From assembly GCA_030532225.1 (NCBI GenBank), contig JAUNLQ010000009.1, positions 1 to 48,411 of the forward strand: 48,411 nucleotides of DNA, read 5' to 3'. The notes beneath the pieces are model-generated. The model saw only the letters and a list, made by a program, of their open reading frames with translations. It made no database searches and was not told where the DNA came from. The DNA comes from Bacillota bacterium. GTDB taxonomy: Bacteria; Bacillota; Clostridia; Tissierellales; Peptoniphilaceae. A program made the translations under genes and the position numbers. The first letter of the stretch is position 1; each line of letters opens with the position of its first letter. Positions 1 through 11,239 of the stretch are shown piece by piece.

Positions 1-39
1 AATTAATATTTTAAGCCGTCTAAAATTCATCTTTTTTTA

Positions 40-1960
<1,921 letters not shown>

Positions 1961-1983
1961 CCTTTCTAAGTTTAAAATTTATG

Positions 1984-2010
1984 TTAGCACTCTAGACTAA
2001 CGAGTGCTAA
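1984..2010 (-). promoter_or_regulatory. CIRCE operator (HrcA binding site)
   Basis: TTAGCACTC, a 9-base spacer, then GAGTGCTAA: a perfect match to the CIRCE inverted repeat. It lies between the groESL promoter and groS. By family knowledge it is bound by the heat-shock repressor HrcA; hrcA is not in this window. Confidence 0.98.
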
Positions 2011-2024
2011 TTCCTACAGAGTAT

Positions 2025-2053
2025 ATATTACCATTTATCTTTTCTTTAAACAA
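2025..2053 (-). promoter_or_regulatory. Predicted groESL promoter
   Basis: On the minus strand, TTGTTT and TAATAT are separated by 17 bp, just upstream of the CIRCE element, so the operator would overlap the start of the transcript. A slightly shifted TATACT is an alternative -10. Confidence 0.6.
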
Positions 2054-2105
2054 ATAAATTCTTTTTTCCTATTAAGTTTTTGTCTTAATTTGTTTTCGTC
2101 TTTGT

Positions 2106-3002
2106 TTATTTGGATTTATTATTTTTATCAATACCTATAGCATTTTCTCTTCCATAGTAAAAAAGATATTGCTGGGCAAGTCCTGCATAGGGCCCAAATT
2201 TTTCTCTAGCCATAAGTCCCAATTTGTTTTTGTTCACTTCTTCTTTAAAATACAAGTGTTCCATTACTCTTTTAATCCATACATCTACTGGAAAGGAATC
2301 TTTTTTCTTAAAAGCAAACAATGTTATACAATCAGCAACCTTTGGTCCAACACCAGGCAAAGTCATTAGTATTTTCTTTATGTCTTCTCTTTCCAGCTTC
2401 ATTAAAGAATTTAAATCTAAATCACCCTGGGCTACCATTTTTGCTACATCTATAATTCTTTTATCTCTAAAGCCAACCCTACAAATTTCTCTTATTTCAG
2501 CTACTTCAACCTGGGCCAAGTCTTCTGCCTTTGGAAAAGAAAAATATTCCTTGCCTTCATAATGGCCTAAAGACTTTCCATAGTTTTTACAAATTAATTC
2601 TATGGATTTTTTTATTTGTGGAATTCTATTATTAGCAGAAATAATAAAGGATATAGTTGTTTCAAAAGGATCTTGGTTTAATATTCTAATTCCCTTTCCA
2701 TAGTCTATTGCTTCTTGCATAATTAGGTCATTATTAAAGTCTTCTTGCATTTTTTCATAATCAGATTCTAAATCAAAATAGTCTATCCAAATATTTTCAA
2801 AATCTTCTAGACTTGAATTTTTTATTAGAACATCTGATCCATCTAAGGAAACATTAATGACCTTGTCCATGGCTACTGTTGTATAGGATCCATCTTCTTT
2901 CCTTTGCCACCTAAAGGCCTGGCCACATTCAAAAATATGTTGAGGATGGAAGTTTTTTTGATTTATAATTCTTATTTCCTTGTTTTCTAATTTTACATCC
3001 AT
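2106..3002 (-). CDS. 8-oxoguanine DNA glycosylase (OGG1-type)
   Basis: Base-excision repair glycosylase/AP lyase for oxidised guanine. A helix-hairpin-helix LPGVGPKVADC is followed by PVDVW. By comparison with OGG1, the lysine of GPKVAD (Lys221 here) is the Schiff-base nucleophile and the aspartate of PVDV (Asp240) the catalytic acid. The N-terminal FECGQAFRW segment fits the OGG_N fold. The frame is open to a TTG at 3068, but I place the start at the ATG at 3002: it has a good AAGGAAG site, and the stretch upstream contains the rex terminator. The product is then 298 aa. Confidence 0.9.
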   Translation of the reverse strand: MDVKLENKEIRIINQKNFHPQHIFECGQAFRWQRKEDGSYTTVAMDKVINVSLDGSDVLIKNSSLEDFENIWIDYFDLESDYEKMQEDFNNDLIMQEAIDYGKGIRILNQDPFETTISFIISANNRIPQIKKSIELICKNYGKSLGHYEGKEYFSFPKAEDLAQVEVAEIREICRVGFRDKRIIDVAKMVAQGDLDLNSLMKLEREDIKKILMTLPGVGPKVADCITLFAFKKKDSFPVDVWIKRVMEHLYFKEEVNKNKLGLMAREKFGPYAGLAQQYLFYYGRENAIGIDKNNKSK

Positions 3003-3029
3003 TTTTTCTTCCTTGTAAATTTTATAATT

Positions 3030-3056
3030 TAAAAAAGCGTCCTTGATTAGACGCTT
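3030..3056 (-). terminator. Intrinsic terminator after rex
   Basis: Minus strand: AAGCGTC / GACGCTT 7-bp stem with an 8-nt loop, running into TTTTTT. It lies inside the spurious N-terminal extension of the glycosylase frame and so supports the ATG start at 3002. Confidence 0.8.
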
Positions 3057-3072
3057 ATAATTTTTCAAAAAA

Positions 3073-3699
3073 TTATTTGTTGTTCAAAAAATATGATAGA
3101 ACTAATAAGCTTTCAGTTAAGTTTACATTTTCTACATAAACTCCTTCTTCAACCTTAAGATCGATTGGAGCAAAGTTCCAAATTCCTTTCAAGCCATATT
3201 CTACAAAAAGATCACAAATATCTTGGGCAGATTCTTTGTCTACAACTATAATACCTATGTCAACCTTTTTGTTTTCTAGAAAAGTTTTTATTTTTTTTAC
3301 GTCTTGGATTTGTAAACCATCAAGTTCTTGGCCTATATTATTTGGATTTCTGTCGAATATCCCAATTAGGTTTAGGCCGCTATCTTTGAATCCACTGTAT
3401 TTTGCTATGGTCTTGCCTAGGTTACCAGCACCAACCATAACTGCATTTTTAACTTGATCGTGACCTAAGATATCACTTATGGCCTCCTTGAGACTTTTTA
3501 CATTATATCCGAAACCTTGTTGACCGAAACCACCAAAATTATTAAAATCCTGTCTAATTTGTGATGCGGTAAATCCTGTTAGTTCACTTAATTCCTGAGA
3601 TGAAACTCCTTTGATACCTTGGCTTTCCAAGTCTTCCAAATACCTGTAGTATTTTGGTAATCTTCTAATTACTGCAATTGAAATCTTTTTATCCGCCAT
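3073..3699 (-). CDS. rex: Redox-sensing transcriptional repressor Rex
   Basis: Senses the NADH/NAD+ ratio and represses fermentation and alcohol/lactate genes. The 208 residues are the normal length. The N-terminal winged helix reads VIRRLPKYYRYLEDL, with TASQIRQDFNNFGGFG as the recognition region. The Rossmann motif VGAGNLGKTIA (about residues 89-99) binds the dinucleotide. No convincing Rex operator (TTGTGAA..TTCACAA type) is seen in its own upstream region. It has its own promoter and a terminator directly downstream. Confidence 0.97.
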   Translation of the reverse strand: MADKKISIAVIRRLPKYYRYLEDLESQGIKGVSSQELSELTGFTASQIRQDFNNFGGFGQQGFGYNVKSLKEAISDILGHDQVKNAVMVGAGNLGKTIAKYSGFKDSGLNLIGIFDRNPNNIGQELDGLQIQDVKKIKTFLENKKVDIGIIVVDKESAQDICDLFVEYGLKGIWNFAPIDLKVEEGVYVENVNLTESLLVLSYFLNNK

Positions 3700-3739
3700 T
3701 TAATCACTCCCTCTCTGACTATTAATAATATTATATCAC

Positions 3740-3769
3740 ATTATATATGATTGAACAGTCTTAAGTCAA
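3740..3769 (-). promoter_or_regulatory. Predicted rex promoter
   Basis: Minus strand TTGACT, 18 bp, TATAAT, about 40 bp before the rex start codon. Confidence 0.6.
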
Positions 3770-3834
3770 ATTTTTGTCTATCCTAAGACTTTTACTTATT
3801 AAAAAAATATTGTAGAATAGATACGGAGGTAAAA

Positions 3835-5739
3835 ATGGCAATACTTAGTGTTAAAAATCTAAACAAGGACTTTATAGTTAATCCTATTTTAGTAGACATA
3901 AATTTTCATGTAGAAGAAGGTGACAAAATAGGTCTAATCGGCCAAAATGGCTCTGGTAAGACTACCTTATTAAATATTTTGGCAGGCCAATTAAGTCCTG
4001 ACAGCGGAGAAATCTTTTACCAAAAAGATGCTCAGCCCAAATATTTAAAACAATATACAAAAATTTCCAGCCAAAAATCTATTTACCAAGAGTGCTTAAC
4101 AATCTTTTCAGAAGTTTTTGAACTGGAAGATAAAATTAAAGCAATTGAAAAAGAAATTTCTAGCTTTACTGAGTCTAGCCAAGAATTAGACAGGCTTTTA
4201 AATGAACATCTTAAGCTTTTAGAAAGATTTAATAAATTAAGAGGACCAGAAGTTGATTCTAGAATAAAAGGTGTCCTAAAGGGCCTTGGCTTTACAGATG
4301 AGGAATTTTCAAAAAAAGTAGACGATCTTTCTGGTGGCCAAAAATCTAGAATAAATTTAGCAAAACTTTTACTTTCGAATCCAGATTTTATGTTTCTAGA
4401 TGAACCTACTAACCACTTGGATATTGAATCTATCTCCTGGCTAGAGTCATATCTTAGAGACTACAAAGGATCCTTTATAGTAGTTTCCCACGATAGGTTC
4501 TTTTTAGACAATGTTGTCAATAAAATTTTTCTTTTAGAAAATCATGGACTTTCTGCTTATAAGGGTTCTTATTCTAACTTCCAAAAAATAAGAAAAAAAG
4601 AAATCCAAGTTAGAAAAAAACAATACGAAAACCAACAAAGAGAAATTGCTAGAGAAACAAAAATCGTAGAAAGATTCTTACATGGAGCTGGAGCCAAAGC
4701 CATTAAACAAGGGAAATCACGACTAAAAAGATTAGAGTCCCTACAACCATTGGACCCAGTTTATTTAAAACACACTGCAAAAATAAAATTCCAAACAAAT
4801 ATAAAGGCAGGCAATGATATTTTTATTGGCCAAGACTTAAAAAAATCCTATGGAGACAAAGAAATCTTCCGCAACATTTCTTTTAAAGTTAGCAATGGAG
4901 ATATGATTGGCATAGTGGGAGAAAATGGAGTTGGCAAGTCCACTCTTTTTAAAGTAATTATGGGCCAGACTCCCTTAGATGATGGGGAGCTTACAATTGG
5001 AACAGATGTATATATTGGATATTTTGACCAAGAGATGGATCATCTAGACCCTACAAATACTATAATTGATGAGATTTGGGACGCCTATCCTAAATTAAGT
5101 CACTTTGAAATTAGGTCTTATCTAGCCAAGATGATGTTTATAGGCGATGATGTTTTCAAAGAAATTTCTGACTTGTCAGGAGGAGAAAAAGCTAGGATTT
5201 CCCTACTAAAATTAATGCTGTCTGATTCAAATGTACTATTAATGGACGAACCTACTAACCATTTGGATATTGATTCTAAGGAAATTTTAGAAGATGCTTT
5301 AAAAAATTACCAAGGCACTGTTATAGCCATCTCCCATGATAGATATTTCTTAAATAATTTTGCTAATAAAATTTGGGAAATGAAGGCTGATTCTATTAGT
5401 GAATATCTTGGAAACTATGACTATTATCTGGAAAAGAAACTAAGCTTAGAAGAAGGCTCATCTGACCAAGAAGAAATGACTCAGACTCAAAAAAAGGCCC
5501 TACAAAAAGAAGAAAGAAAAAAAATTAAGGAAAGACAAAAACATAGAAAAAAAATAGAACAGCTAGAAAAAGAAATCTCTTCCTTAGAAGACCAGATTCA
5601 AGAAATTGATTTAGAACTTTCCAAACCTGAAGTTACTTCAAATTACGAAAATGTCTTAGACCTAACAAATAATCGAGAAGAATTAAGTAAGGCCCTAGAA
5701 GATTTATACGCTAGCTGGATGGAATATTTAGAAGAATAG
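3835..5739 (+). CDS. ABC-F family ATPase (YdiF/Uup-like)
   Basis: Soluble ribosome-associated ATPase with two ABC domains and no membrane segments (634 aa). Domain 1 has Walker A GQNGSGKTT (36-44), signature LSGGQKSR (165-172) and FLDEPTNHLD. Domain 2 has GENGVGKST, LSGGEKARI and LLMDEPTNHLD. The linker carries the conserved KQGKSRLKRLESL stretch, and the C-terminus (about 550-634) is a long coiled coil, typical of the YdiF/YheS/Uup branch. It has a GGAGG site 7 bp before the ATG, stands alone between divergent rex and convergent tsaD, and has a strong terminator. A translation-factor role is inferred from the family; nothing here suggests drug resistance. Confidence 0.93.
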   Translation: MAILSVKNLNKDFIVNPILVDINFHVEEGDKIGLIGQNGSGKTTLLNILAGQLSPDSGEIFYQKDAQPKYLKQYTKISSQKSIYQECLTIFSEVFELEDKIKAIEKEISSFTESSQELDRLLNEHLKLLERFNKLRGPEVDSRIKGVLKGLGFTDEEFSKKVDDLSGGQKSRINLAKLLLSNPDFMFLDEPTNHLDIESISWLESYLRDYKGSFIVVSHDRFFLDNVVNKIFLLENHGLSAYKGSYSNFQKIRKKEIQVRKKQYENQQREIARETKIVERFLHGAGAKAIKQGKSRLKRLESLQPLDPVYLKHTAKIKFQTNIKAGNDIFIGQDLKKSYGDKEIFRNISFKVSNGDMIGIVGENGVGKSTLFKVIMGQTPLDDGELTIGTDVYIGYFDQEMDHLDPTNTIIDEIWDAYPKLSHFEIRSYLAKMMFIGDDVFKEISDLSGGEKARISLLKLMLSDSNVLLMDEPTNHLDIDSKEILEDALKNYQGTVIAISHDRYFLNNFANKIWEMKADSISEYLGNYDYYLEKKLSLEEGSSDQEEMTQTQKKALQKEERKKIKERQKHRKKIEQLEKEISSLEDQIQEIDLELSKPEVTSNYENVLDLTNNREELSKALEDLYASWMEYLEE

Positions 5740-5744
5740 ACCAT

Positions 5745-5788
5745 AAAAAAGGACTTGAAATTTATTTATTTTCAAGTCCTTTTTTTCT
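5745..5788. terminator. Bidirectional intrinsic terminator
   Basis: AAAAAAGGACTTGAAA, an 8-nt AT loop, then TTTCAAGTCCTTTTTTT. A long stem with A and T tracts on both sides serves the convergent ABC-F and tsaD genes. Confidence 0.92.
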
Positions 5789-5792
5789 ACTT

Positions 5793-6788
5793 TTATAAGC
5801 CTAAATTAGCAACTGCCTTAATGGAAAAGTCGCTAACGCCTTGTCTTTTATATTGGTAGTAGCCTGCTGCTCCTATCATTGCTGCATTGTCAGTTGAAAG
5901 AATTTTTGAAGGGAAGTAGGCCTTAATGTTTTCTTCTGCTTCTAAGACTTCAAATCTTTTTCTAAGACCATCGTTGGCAGATACTCCTCCTGAAACTGCT
6001 ATAGTCTTTACATTTAACTCTTTAGCCAGCCTCATTGTTTTTCCAACCAATACATCTAAAACAGCATCTTGAAAAGATCTTGCCAAATCTTCTTTAACAA
6101 TTTCATTGCCTTTCATTTCTTGGGAATTAATATAATTTAATACAGCTGTCTTTAGTCCTGAAAAGGAAAAATCATAATGATCTTCTTTAAGCATTACCCT
6201 TGGTAGGTCTATTGTTGGTTGACCTAACTTGGCTAAGTTGTCAATTTTCGGTCCACCTGGATAACCTAGGCCCATAGTTCTGGCTATTTTGTCATAAGCT
6301 TCTCCAGCTGCATCATCTCTAGTTCTACCAATAACTTCAAAACTTAAATAGTCTTTAACGTGAACCAAATAAGTGTGACCACCTGATACTACCAAAGATA
6401 AAAATGGTGGCTTTAAATCTGTATCCAAATAATTTGCAGAAATATGACCTTCCATATGGTTAACTCCTACAAAATCTATATTGTTAGCAAAGGCAAGGGC
6501 CTTGCCATAGGATAGGCCTACTAGCAAGGAGCCTATTAATCCTGGTCCCCTAGTTGCAGCAATTAAGTCTACTTGGGAAATATCTATATTTGCAACTTCC
6601 AAGGCTTCTTCTACAACAGGAGAAATCATCTCAATATGTTTCCTGGATGCAACTTCTGGCACTACCCCTCCATATTTTTTATGAATATCGATTTGAGATG
6701 ATATTATATTTGAGCGAATGTGCCTGCCATCTTCTACTATGGCAGCAGCTGTTTCGTCACAAGATGATTCAATTCCTAATACTATCAT
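5793..6788 (-). CDS. tsaD: tRNA t6A37 threonylcarbamoyltransferase TsaD
   Basis: Transfers threonylcarbamoyl to A37 of ANN-decoding tRNAs, working with TsaB and TsaE. The ASKHA-fold start [13 protein letters not shown], metal-binding HMEGH (His111 and His115), VVSGGHT and the late SGGVSAN motif are all present. I use the ATG at 6788, which overlaps the rimI stop (ATGA) and follows AGAGGAG; the frame's longer N-terminus is inside rimI. The product is 331 aa, near the usual 335-340. It is the last gene of tsaE-tsaB-rimI-tsaD. Confidence 0.97.
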   Translation of the reverse strand: MIVLGIESSCDETAAAIVEDGRHIRSNIISSQIDIHKKYGGVVPEVASRKHIEMISPVVEEALEVANIDISQVDLIAATRGPGLIGSLLVGLSYGKALAFANNIDFVGVNHMEGHISANYLDTDLKPPFLSLVVSGGHTYLVHVKDYLSFEVIGRTRDDAAGEAYDKIARTMGLGYPGGPKIDNLAKLGQPTIDLPRVMLKEDHYDFSFSGLKTAVLNYINSQEMKGNEIVKEDLARSFQDAVLDVLVGKTMRLAKELNVKTIAVSGGVSANDGLRKRFEVLEAEENIKAYFPSKILSTDNAAMIGAAGYYQYKRQGVSDFSIKAVANLGL

Positions 6789-7240
6789 AAATTCTCCTCT
6801 ATTAATTTCCACATTATTAAGGCAGCTTTGTTGTTCTTGTAATAATTCTTTCTAAGACCTACCTTAATAAATCCTAATTTTTCGTAAAGATTTATAGCAG
6901 CAAGGTTGTCTTCCCTAACTTCTAAGGTGTAACCAATTAATTTTTCCTTAGCAAAATAGTTAAGTCCATAAGTCAAAAGTCTTTGACCAATCCCCTGCCT
7001 TCTATAATTTTGGTCCACAGCAATATTGTTTATATGGATTTCTCCTGCTACGTTCATTAAAGCAATAAAGCCTAAAATTTCTCCATCTTTTTCTGCAAGA
7101 AAATAAGAGCTAAAGTTGTTGCCTAAAAAGTCGTCTCTTAGAATATTAAAGGACCAAGAATCCTCAAGGGTTTTTTCTATTTCATAAAGACTTACAAGGT
7201 CTTCTTCTTTAACCTTCCTAATTAAAATCTTATTTTCCAT
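6785..7240 (-). CDS. rimI: Ribosomal protein S18-alanine N-acetyltransferase RimI
   Basis: GNAT-fold acetyltransferase, about 151 aa from the ATG (a TTG at 7252 is the alternative). The acetyl-CoA loop reads [10 protein letters not shown], followed by [21 protein letters not shown], a characteristic RimI C-terminal segment. It overlaps the 3' end of tsaB and the first bases of tsaD, so it is translationally coupled. Position between tsaB and tsaD is typical of Firmicutes and supports RimI over a generic GNAT. Confidence 0.93.
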   Translation of the reverse strand: MENKILIRKVKEEDLVSLYEIEKTLEDSWSFNILRDDFLGNNFSSYFLAEKDGEILGFIALMNVAGEIHINNIAVDQNYRRQGIGQRLLTYGLNYFAKEKLIGYTLEVREDNLAAINLYEKLGFIKVGLRKNYYKNNKAALIMWKLIEENL

Positions 7241-7913
7241 GTTTCTTTTCAAAATCTATTTGGGCTTGGGACTTGGTCATATAATTGGCCCTAAGGTCTT
7301 GATGGCTAATGGCCTTGCCCTCTTCATAGTCTCTCTTGGCAATAAAACAAAGATTAGAGGCTCTGTTGATTAAATTAGTGTCATAAGCAAGACTAAGATT
7401 TTCTCCTAGTCTTTCCTTAAGCTGATCATTAATATCTCCAGCAAGAACAATATCTTGGTAGGAAGAAATTTTTTGTAAAAAATCATCTATATTATAAAGA
7501 TCCTCTGAAATCTTAAATCCTTGGCCATTTTCATAGCTATAAATTCCGCCATAAACCCTGTCTCTTTTAGCATCTATTGCCAAGGCTACATGTTTTTGAG
7601 AAGAAAAGTTTCTGGATAAAATTTCTAAAGAAGAAACTGGAACAACTGGCAGATTTGAAAACTCACAAAGTCCCATTACTGTTGCAATTCCTATTCTAAT
7701 TCCAGTAAAGGATCCAGGTCCTATAGCAACTCCAATTAAATCTAAATCTTTTATGGTAAGGTCATTGCCTGCTAACAAAAATCCAATATTTGCTATTAAC
7801 CTTTCTGAATGATCCATGTTAGAATAAAAGTTAAGCTCTCCTAGAATTTTATCATCTTCTATTAAGGCTATGGACATAGTCCTTGTTGACGTATCTATTC
7901 CTAAAATCTTCAT
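7230..7913 (-). CDS. tsaB: t6A biosynthesis protein TsaB
   Basis: Inactive TsaD paralogue that scaffolds the TsaBDE complex. It has the ASKHA N-terminus MKILGIDTSTRTMSIAL and the typical GVAIGPGSFTGIRIG segment. At 227 aa it is normal length. Its ATG overlaps the tsaE stop as TAATG, showing tight coupling. Confidence 0.96.
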   Translation of the reverse strand: MKILGIDTSTRTMSIALIEDDKILGELNFYSNMDHSERLIANIGFLLAGNDLTIKDLDLIGVAIGPGSFTGIRIGIATVMGLCEFSNLPVVPVSSLEILSRNFSSQKHVALAIDAKRDRVYGGIYSYENGQGFKISEDLYNIDDFLQKISSYQDIVLAGDINDQLKERLGENLSLAYDTNLINRASNLCFIAKRDYEEGKAISHQDLRANYMTKSQAQIDFEKKHGK

Positions 7914-8365
7914 TATATAATCTCCAATATATGTTTGTACTTGTCATAACTATTTGTAGAAAAAGTTAATTCTCTACTTGTGTCTGTTAATTTATTTATA
8001 GAAATATTTAACCTATCTTTGGGCAAAATTTCTTCCATTCTCTCTGGCCACTCAATAATATTTACGTCTTGAGAAAATAAATATTCATCAAAACCTAAAT
8101 CGTCAAAATCCACACCTTGTTCTAGCCTATAGCTGTCAAAGTGATTTAAGTTAATTTTTCCATAATAAATATTTAAAATAGCAAAACTTGGGCTAGTAAT
8201 ATAATCTTCTATGCCCATTGCCTGGCCAATGAATTTTGTAAGATGAGTCTTCCCTGCTCCTAAGTCTCCTTGAAGACAAATGGTTTCTCCACCTTTTAAT
8301 ACACTGCCAATTTTGTTTCCTAATATTTTCATCTCTTCTAAAGAATTTACTTTTATTGTTTTCAT
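7913..8365 (-). CDS. tsaE: t6A biosynthesis ATPase TsaE
   Basis: P-loop ATPase that recycles the TsaBD complex. Walker A GDLGAGKTH (33-41), then SPSFAILNIY and the IIEWPERM stretch, are characteristic of TsaE. First gene of the four-gene cluster; 150 aa, normal length. Confidence 0.96.
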   Translation of the reverse strand: MKTIKVNSLEEMKILGNKIGSVLKGGETICLQGDLGAGKTHLTKFIGQAMGIEDYITSPSFAILNIYYGKINLNHFDSYRLEQGVDFDDLGFDEYLFSQDVNIIEWPERMEEILPKDRLNISINKLTDTSRELTFSTNSYDKYKHILEII

Positions 8366-8480
8366 ATTTACCTCTTAAGCTATTATATTATAAACTTTCA
8401 CAATTTCAAAGTTCAATTGTAATAGCCTTGTAACCATCTCTTTTAGGTCTTTGCCCTATAATAAATTACAGGAGGTTAAA

Positions 8481-11168
8481 ATGAAAATTAATTTAAAAAA
8501 GACCCTTTGTGTTCTAGCAATCTCTGCTTTAATTTTAAAAGCTACAAATGTTAGGGCTCAAGTTATTGAAGATAGAAAAGAAAGAACTAATATTGGAAGT
8601 GGAGTTGAATATGTAAGTATTGATAGGTTAACAGACAAAGGTTTTATTGATATAGATGTAATAAAACTTGATGCCAACAACCCATATTCAAAACTAATTC
8701 CCCTATTCTCCAAAGAAGGCCTGTCTGATAGACAAGTTCTAACAGAAATGATAGACTCAAGCCAGGCTTTAGCTGGTATTAATGGAGATTTTTTTGAAGT
8801 AACTAAGTATCCAATGGCCTTAGGATCTCTAGTCAATGACGGACTTCCAATATTGTCCACACCTGAAGAAGCTTTCTCAAGAAATTCCTTTTACATTAAC
8901 AAAGAAGGCCAGGCAGGAGTAGGTCCACTAAAAAATAATATTGTTGTGACTATAGGAGGCGACTCCTTAGAAGTTAATGCCCTAAACAAACTGTCCAAGC
9001 CCTATAAGAGTCTAGCCTTGTTAGATGAAAACTGGGGAAAATTATCTCCAGGAAAAAACATTGGAGCAGAAAATGTAGAACTATTAATTGCAAATGGCAA
9101 AATAATAGATAAAAGACTTGCAGGCAATCCATTTGAAATTTCACCAGGTACTTTTGTCCTAAGCCAAGTTGGACAAGCATTAAACAAGTTTAACGTTGGA
9201 GATTCTGTCTCTATTGACTATGGCTCTTACAAAGACCTAAGCTTTGCCATCGGTGGCGGAAACATTCTAGTCAACGATGGACAAATACCTGAAAAGCTTT
9301 CAACTGGAAGGGCACCAAGAACTGCCATAGCAATGGACAAAGATAACAAAATTATCTACCTAGTTACTGTAGACGGTAGAAATAATTCCTCAATAGGCAT
9401 GGGAGAAGAAGAATTTGCAGAATTTTTAAAATCCATTGGTGCCTATAAAGCCTTAAACCTAGACGGTGGCGGCTCTACAACAATGGCCATAAAATACTCT
9501 GGAGATTCTCAAATAAGTATAAAAAACACCCCCTCAGATGGCAAGCAAAGAAAAATAGTAAGTGGTGTTGGCATAAAATCAACTGCTCCCATAGAAGAAG
9601 CATCCTATCTTACAATTAGTGCAGAAAAAGATATGTTTGCTGGATTTTCTTATCCAGTCCAAGTAAAGGTTTTTGATAAAAACCACAACAGACTTCCTGT
9701 AGACCAAGAAGAAATTACCTTGTCATCAGACTATGGAACTTTTTCAGCAGCCAATATAAATGTGACCAAAAAAGGTTTTGGTACAATTACAGCAAGCTAC
9801 AAAGATCTTACAAGCTCTACTAAGATTCACTTCCACTCTCCTATAAAAGAATTTAGGCTAGATGTTGATTCCCTACAAGTAGACAACAATAAGGTTCATA
9901 TCTTCCAAACCATTTATGGTCTAGATGATATGGGCTATAAGAAAAAAATACCAGCTGATATGGTAAGCTTTGACCTTAGTCCAGAACTAGGAACTATGGA
10001 AGCCAACAAATTCACAGCAAGGGCTGAAGGAAAGGCTTCTGGTATAATTACAGCCTCCTATAAGGACCTAAAAAGAATAATACCAGTCACAGTTTCCAAG
10101 GACAAAATTACAATCCAAGACTTTGAAAATATAGACAACACTTCTTATTGGCAATCACAGGAAGATAAGTCAATTATTTCAGGAAATATAAGTTTAGACC
10201 AAGAAGGAGTAGAAGAACGACCAGCTTTGGTCCTAAACTACAACTTCGCCAACTACCAAGACCTTCAAAGTTCTGGCCTAGAATTTAAAGAAAAACTAGA
10301 CCTAAACAAGGCATCTGCCATTGGACTATGGATAAAAGGCGACAAGCAAGGAGCCAAAGTTCAGGCTGTCTTCACAGATGAAAATGGACTTAAAAAAAGC
10401 TTAGATTTAGTTTCCAGTGTATCCTTCTCAGACTGGAAGTATGTAGAAGCTAATCTCCCTGAGGACCTAAAAGGAAATATTTTCTTAGAAAAAATTCAGC
10501 TAACTTTAAAAGAAAACAAAGTTATTTCTTCAACTATAAAATTTTCTGGCCTAAAAGCCCTGATCCAAGAAGAACTTCCTTGGAAACTTGCTAACCAATC
10601 TACAAAATTTATAGATTCAAAAGTCTATGCAATTACAGATGGAAATCCAAATCTTATTTCAATCGCTTCCACAGACAATGATGAAATAAGAAACCATCTA
10701 CAAAACAAAGACCTAGGCTTTATCTATAATCAAAATGAAAAAGACCCACTAAAAGCTACAAACAAGAATTTCAGCCTGGAAAAATCTGAAGAAATAGAAA
10801 TAAAAACTTTTAAAAATACTGCTATACTAAATCTTATAAGCAATAAAAACGGCTTGCGTTCTGCAAATCCAATGCAGTACAAGGCCCTTATGGGACTTTT
10901 AAATAAGGAAAATATTAAAAATGTAATAATAACTATGAACATTGAACCAGAAAATATTCCTGGCAAGAAAGAAAGAGCTTATTTTTTAGAAAAAATTGAT
11001 CAAGGAGTAAAAGCTGGCAAAAATGTATTTATTATTGTAGCTGGACCTACAACAAAAACTAGCCTTGAAAATGGCTATAGAAAAATTAACTTTAACCCAG
11101 CTGATCCAGCTAGCTTAGATATTTATATTACAGAAAATAACCTGTCCTATATACTAAAAAGATTTTAA
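8481..11168 (+). CDS. Secreted multidomain phosphodiester glycosidase (NAGPA-type)
   Basis: Predicted exported enzyme related to N-acetylglucosamine-1-phosphodiester alpha-N-acetylglucosaminidase. Start at 8481 follows AGGAGG; an upstream ATG in frame lacks a site. Residues 1-26 are a signal peptide ending VRA-Q. The NAGPA domain spans roughly 40-370, with AGINGDFFE, GRAPRTAIAMDK and the diagnostic LNLDGGGSTTMAI. Two Ig/bacterial-interface-like segments and a CBM-like beta region (about 550-690) follow. The last 200 residues resemble the back half of a calcineurin-like phosphatase but lack the metal-binding GDxH and GNHE motifs, so they are probably non-catalytic (inference). It is convergent with a second NAGPA gene. 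Substrate unknown; a cell-wall or capsule phosphodiester sugar is plausible. Confidence 0.8.
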   Translation: MKINLKKTLCVLAISALILKATNVRAQVIEDRKERTNIGSGVEYVSIDRLTDKGFIDIDVIKLDANNPYSKLIPLFSKEGLSDRQVLTEMIDSSQALAGINGDFFEVTKYPMALGSLVNDGLPILSTPEEAFSRNSFYINKEGQAGVGPLKNNIVVTIGGDSLEVNALNKLSKPYKSLALLDENWGKLSPGKNIGAENVELLIANGKIIDKRLAGNPFEISPGTFVLSQVGQALNKFNVGDSVSIDYGSYKDLSFAIGGGNILVNDGQIPEKLSTGRAPRTAIAMDKDNKIIYLVTVDGRNNSSIGMGEEEFAEFLKSIGAYKALNLDGGGSTTMAIKYSGDSQISIKNTPSDGKQRKIVSGVGIKSTAPIEEASYLTISAEKDMFAGFSYPVQVKVFDKNHNRLPVDQEEITLSSDYGTFSAANINVTKKGFGTITASYKDLTSSTKIHFHSPIKEFRLDVDSLQVDNNKVHIFQTIYGLDDMGYKKKIPADMVSFDLSPELGTMEANKFTARAEGKASGIITASYKDLKRIIPVTVSKDKITIQDFENIDNTSYWQSQEDKSIISGNISLDQEGVEERPALVLNYNFANYQDLQSSGLEFKEKLDLNKASAIGLWIKGDKQGAKVQAVFTDENGLKKSLDLVSSVSFSDWKYVEANLPEDLKGNIFLEKIQLTLKENKVISSTIKFSGLKALIQEELPWKLANQSTKFIDSKVYAITDGNPNLISIASTDNDEIRNHLQNKDLGFIYNQNEKDPLKATNKNFSLEKSEEIEIKTFKNTAILNLISNKNGLRSANPMQYKALMGLLNKENIKNVIITMNIEPENIPGKKERAYFLEKIDQGVKAGKNVFIIVAGPTTKTSLENGYRKINFNPADPASLDIYITENNLSYILKRF

Positions 11169-11173
11169 AAAAG

Positions 11174-11215
11174 AAAACTGCAAGGAAACTAGAATTTAGT
11201 CTTCCCTGCAGTTTT
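11174..11215. terminator. Bidirectional intrinsic terminator
   Basis: AAAACTGCAAGGAA, a 14-nt loop, TTCCCTGCAGTTTTTT. A 14-bp stem with one mismatch between two convergent glycosidase genes. Confidence 0.88.
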
Positions 11216-11239
11216 TTATTGTTTACATAAATGATTTAA

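Noticed and set aside
3003..3068. N-terminal extension of the DNA glycosylase starting at TTG 3068
   Set aside because: It contains the rex terminator and lacks a ribosome site, while the ATG at 3002 has a good one.
3700..3834. A Rex operator in the rex / ABC-F intergenic region
   Set aside because: No sequence close to the TTGTGAA-N-TTCACAA type repeat is present.
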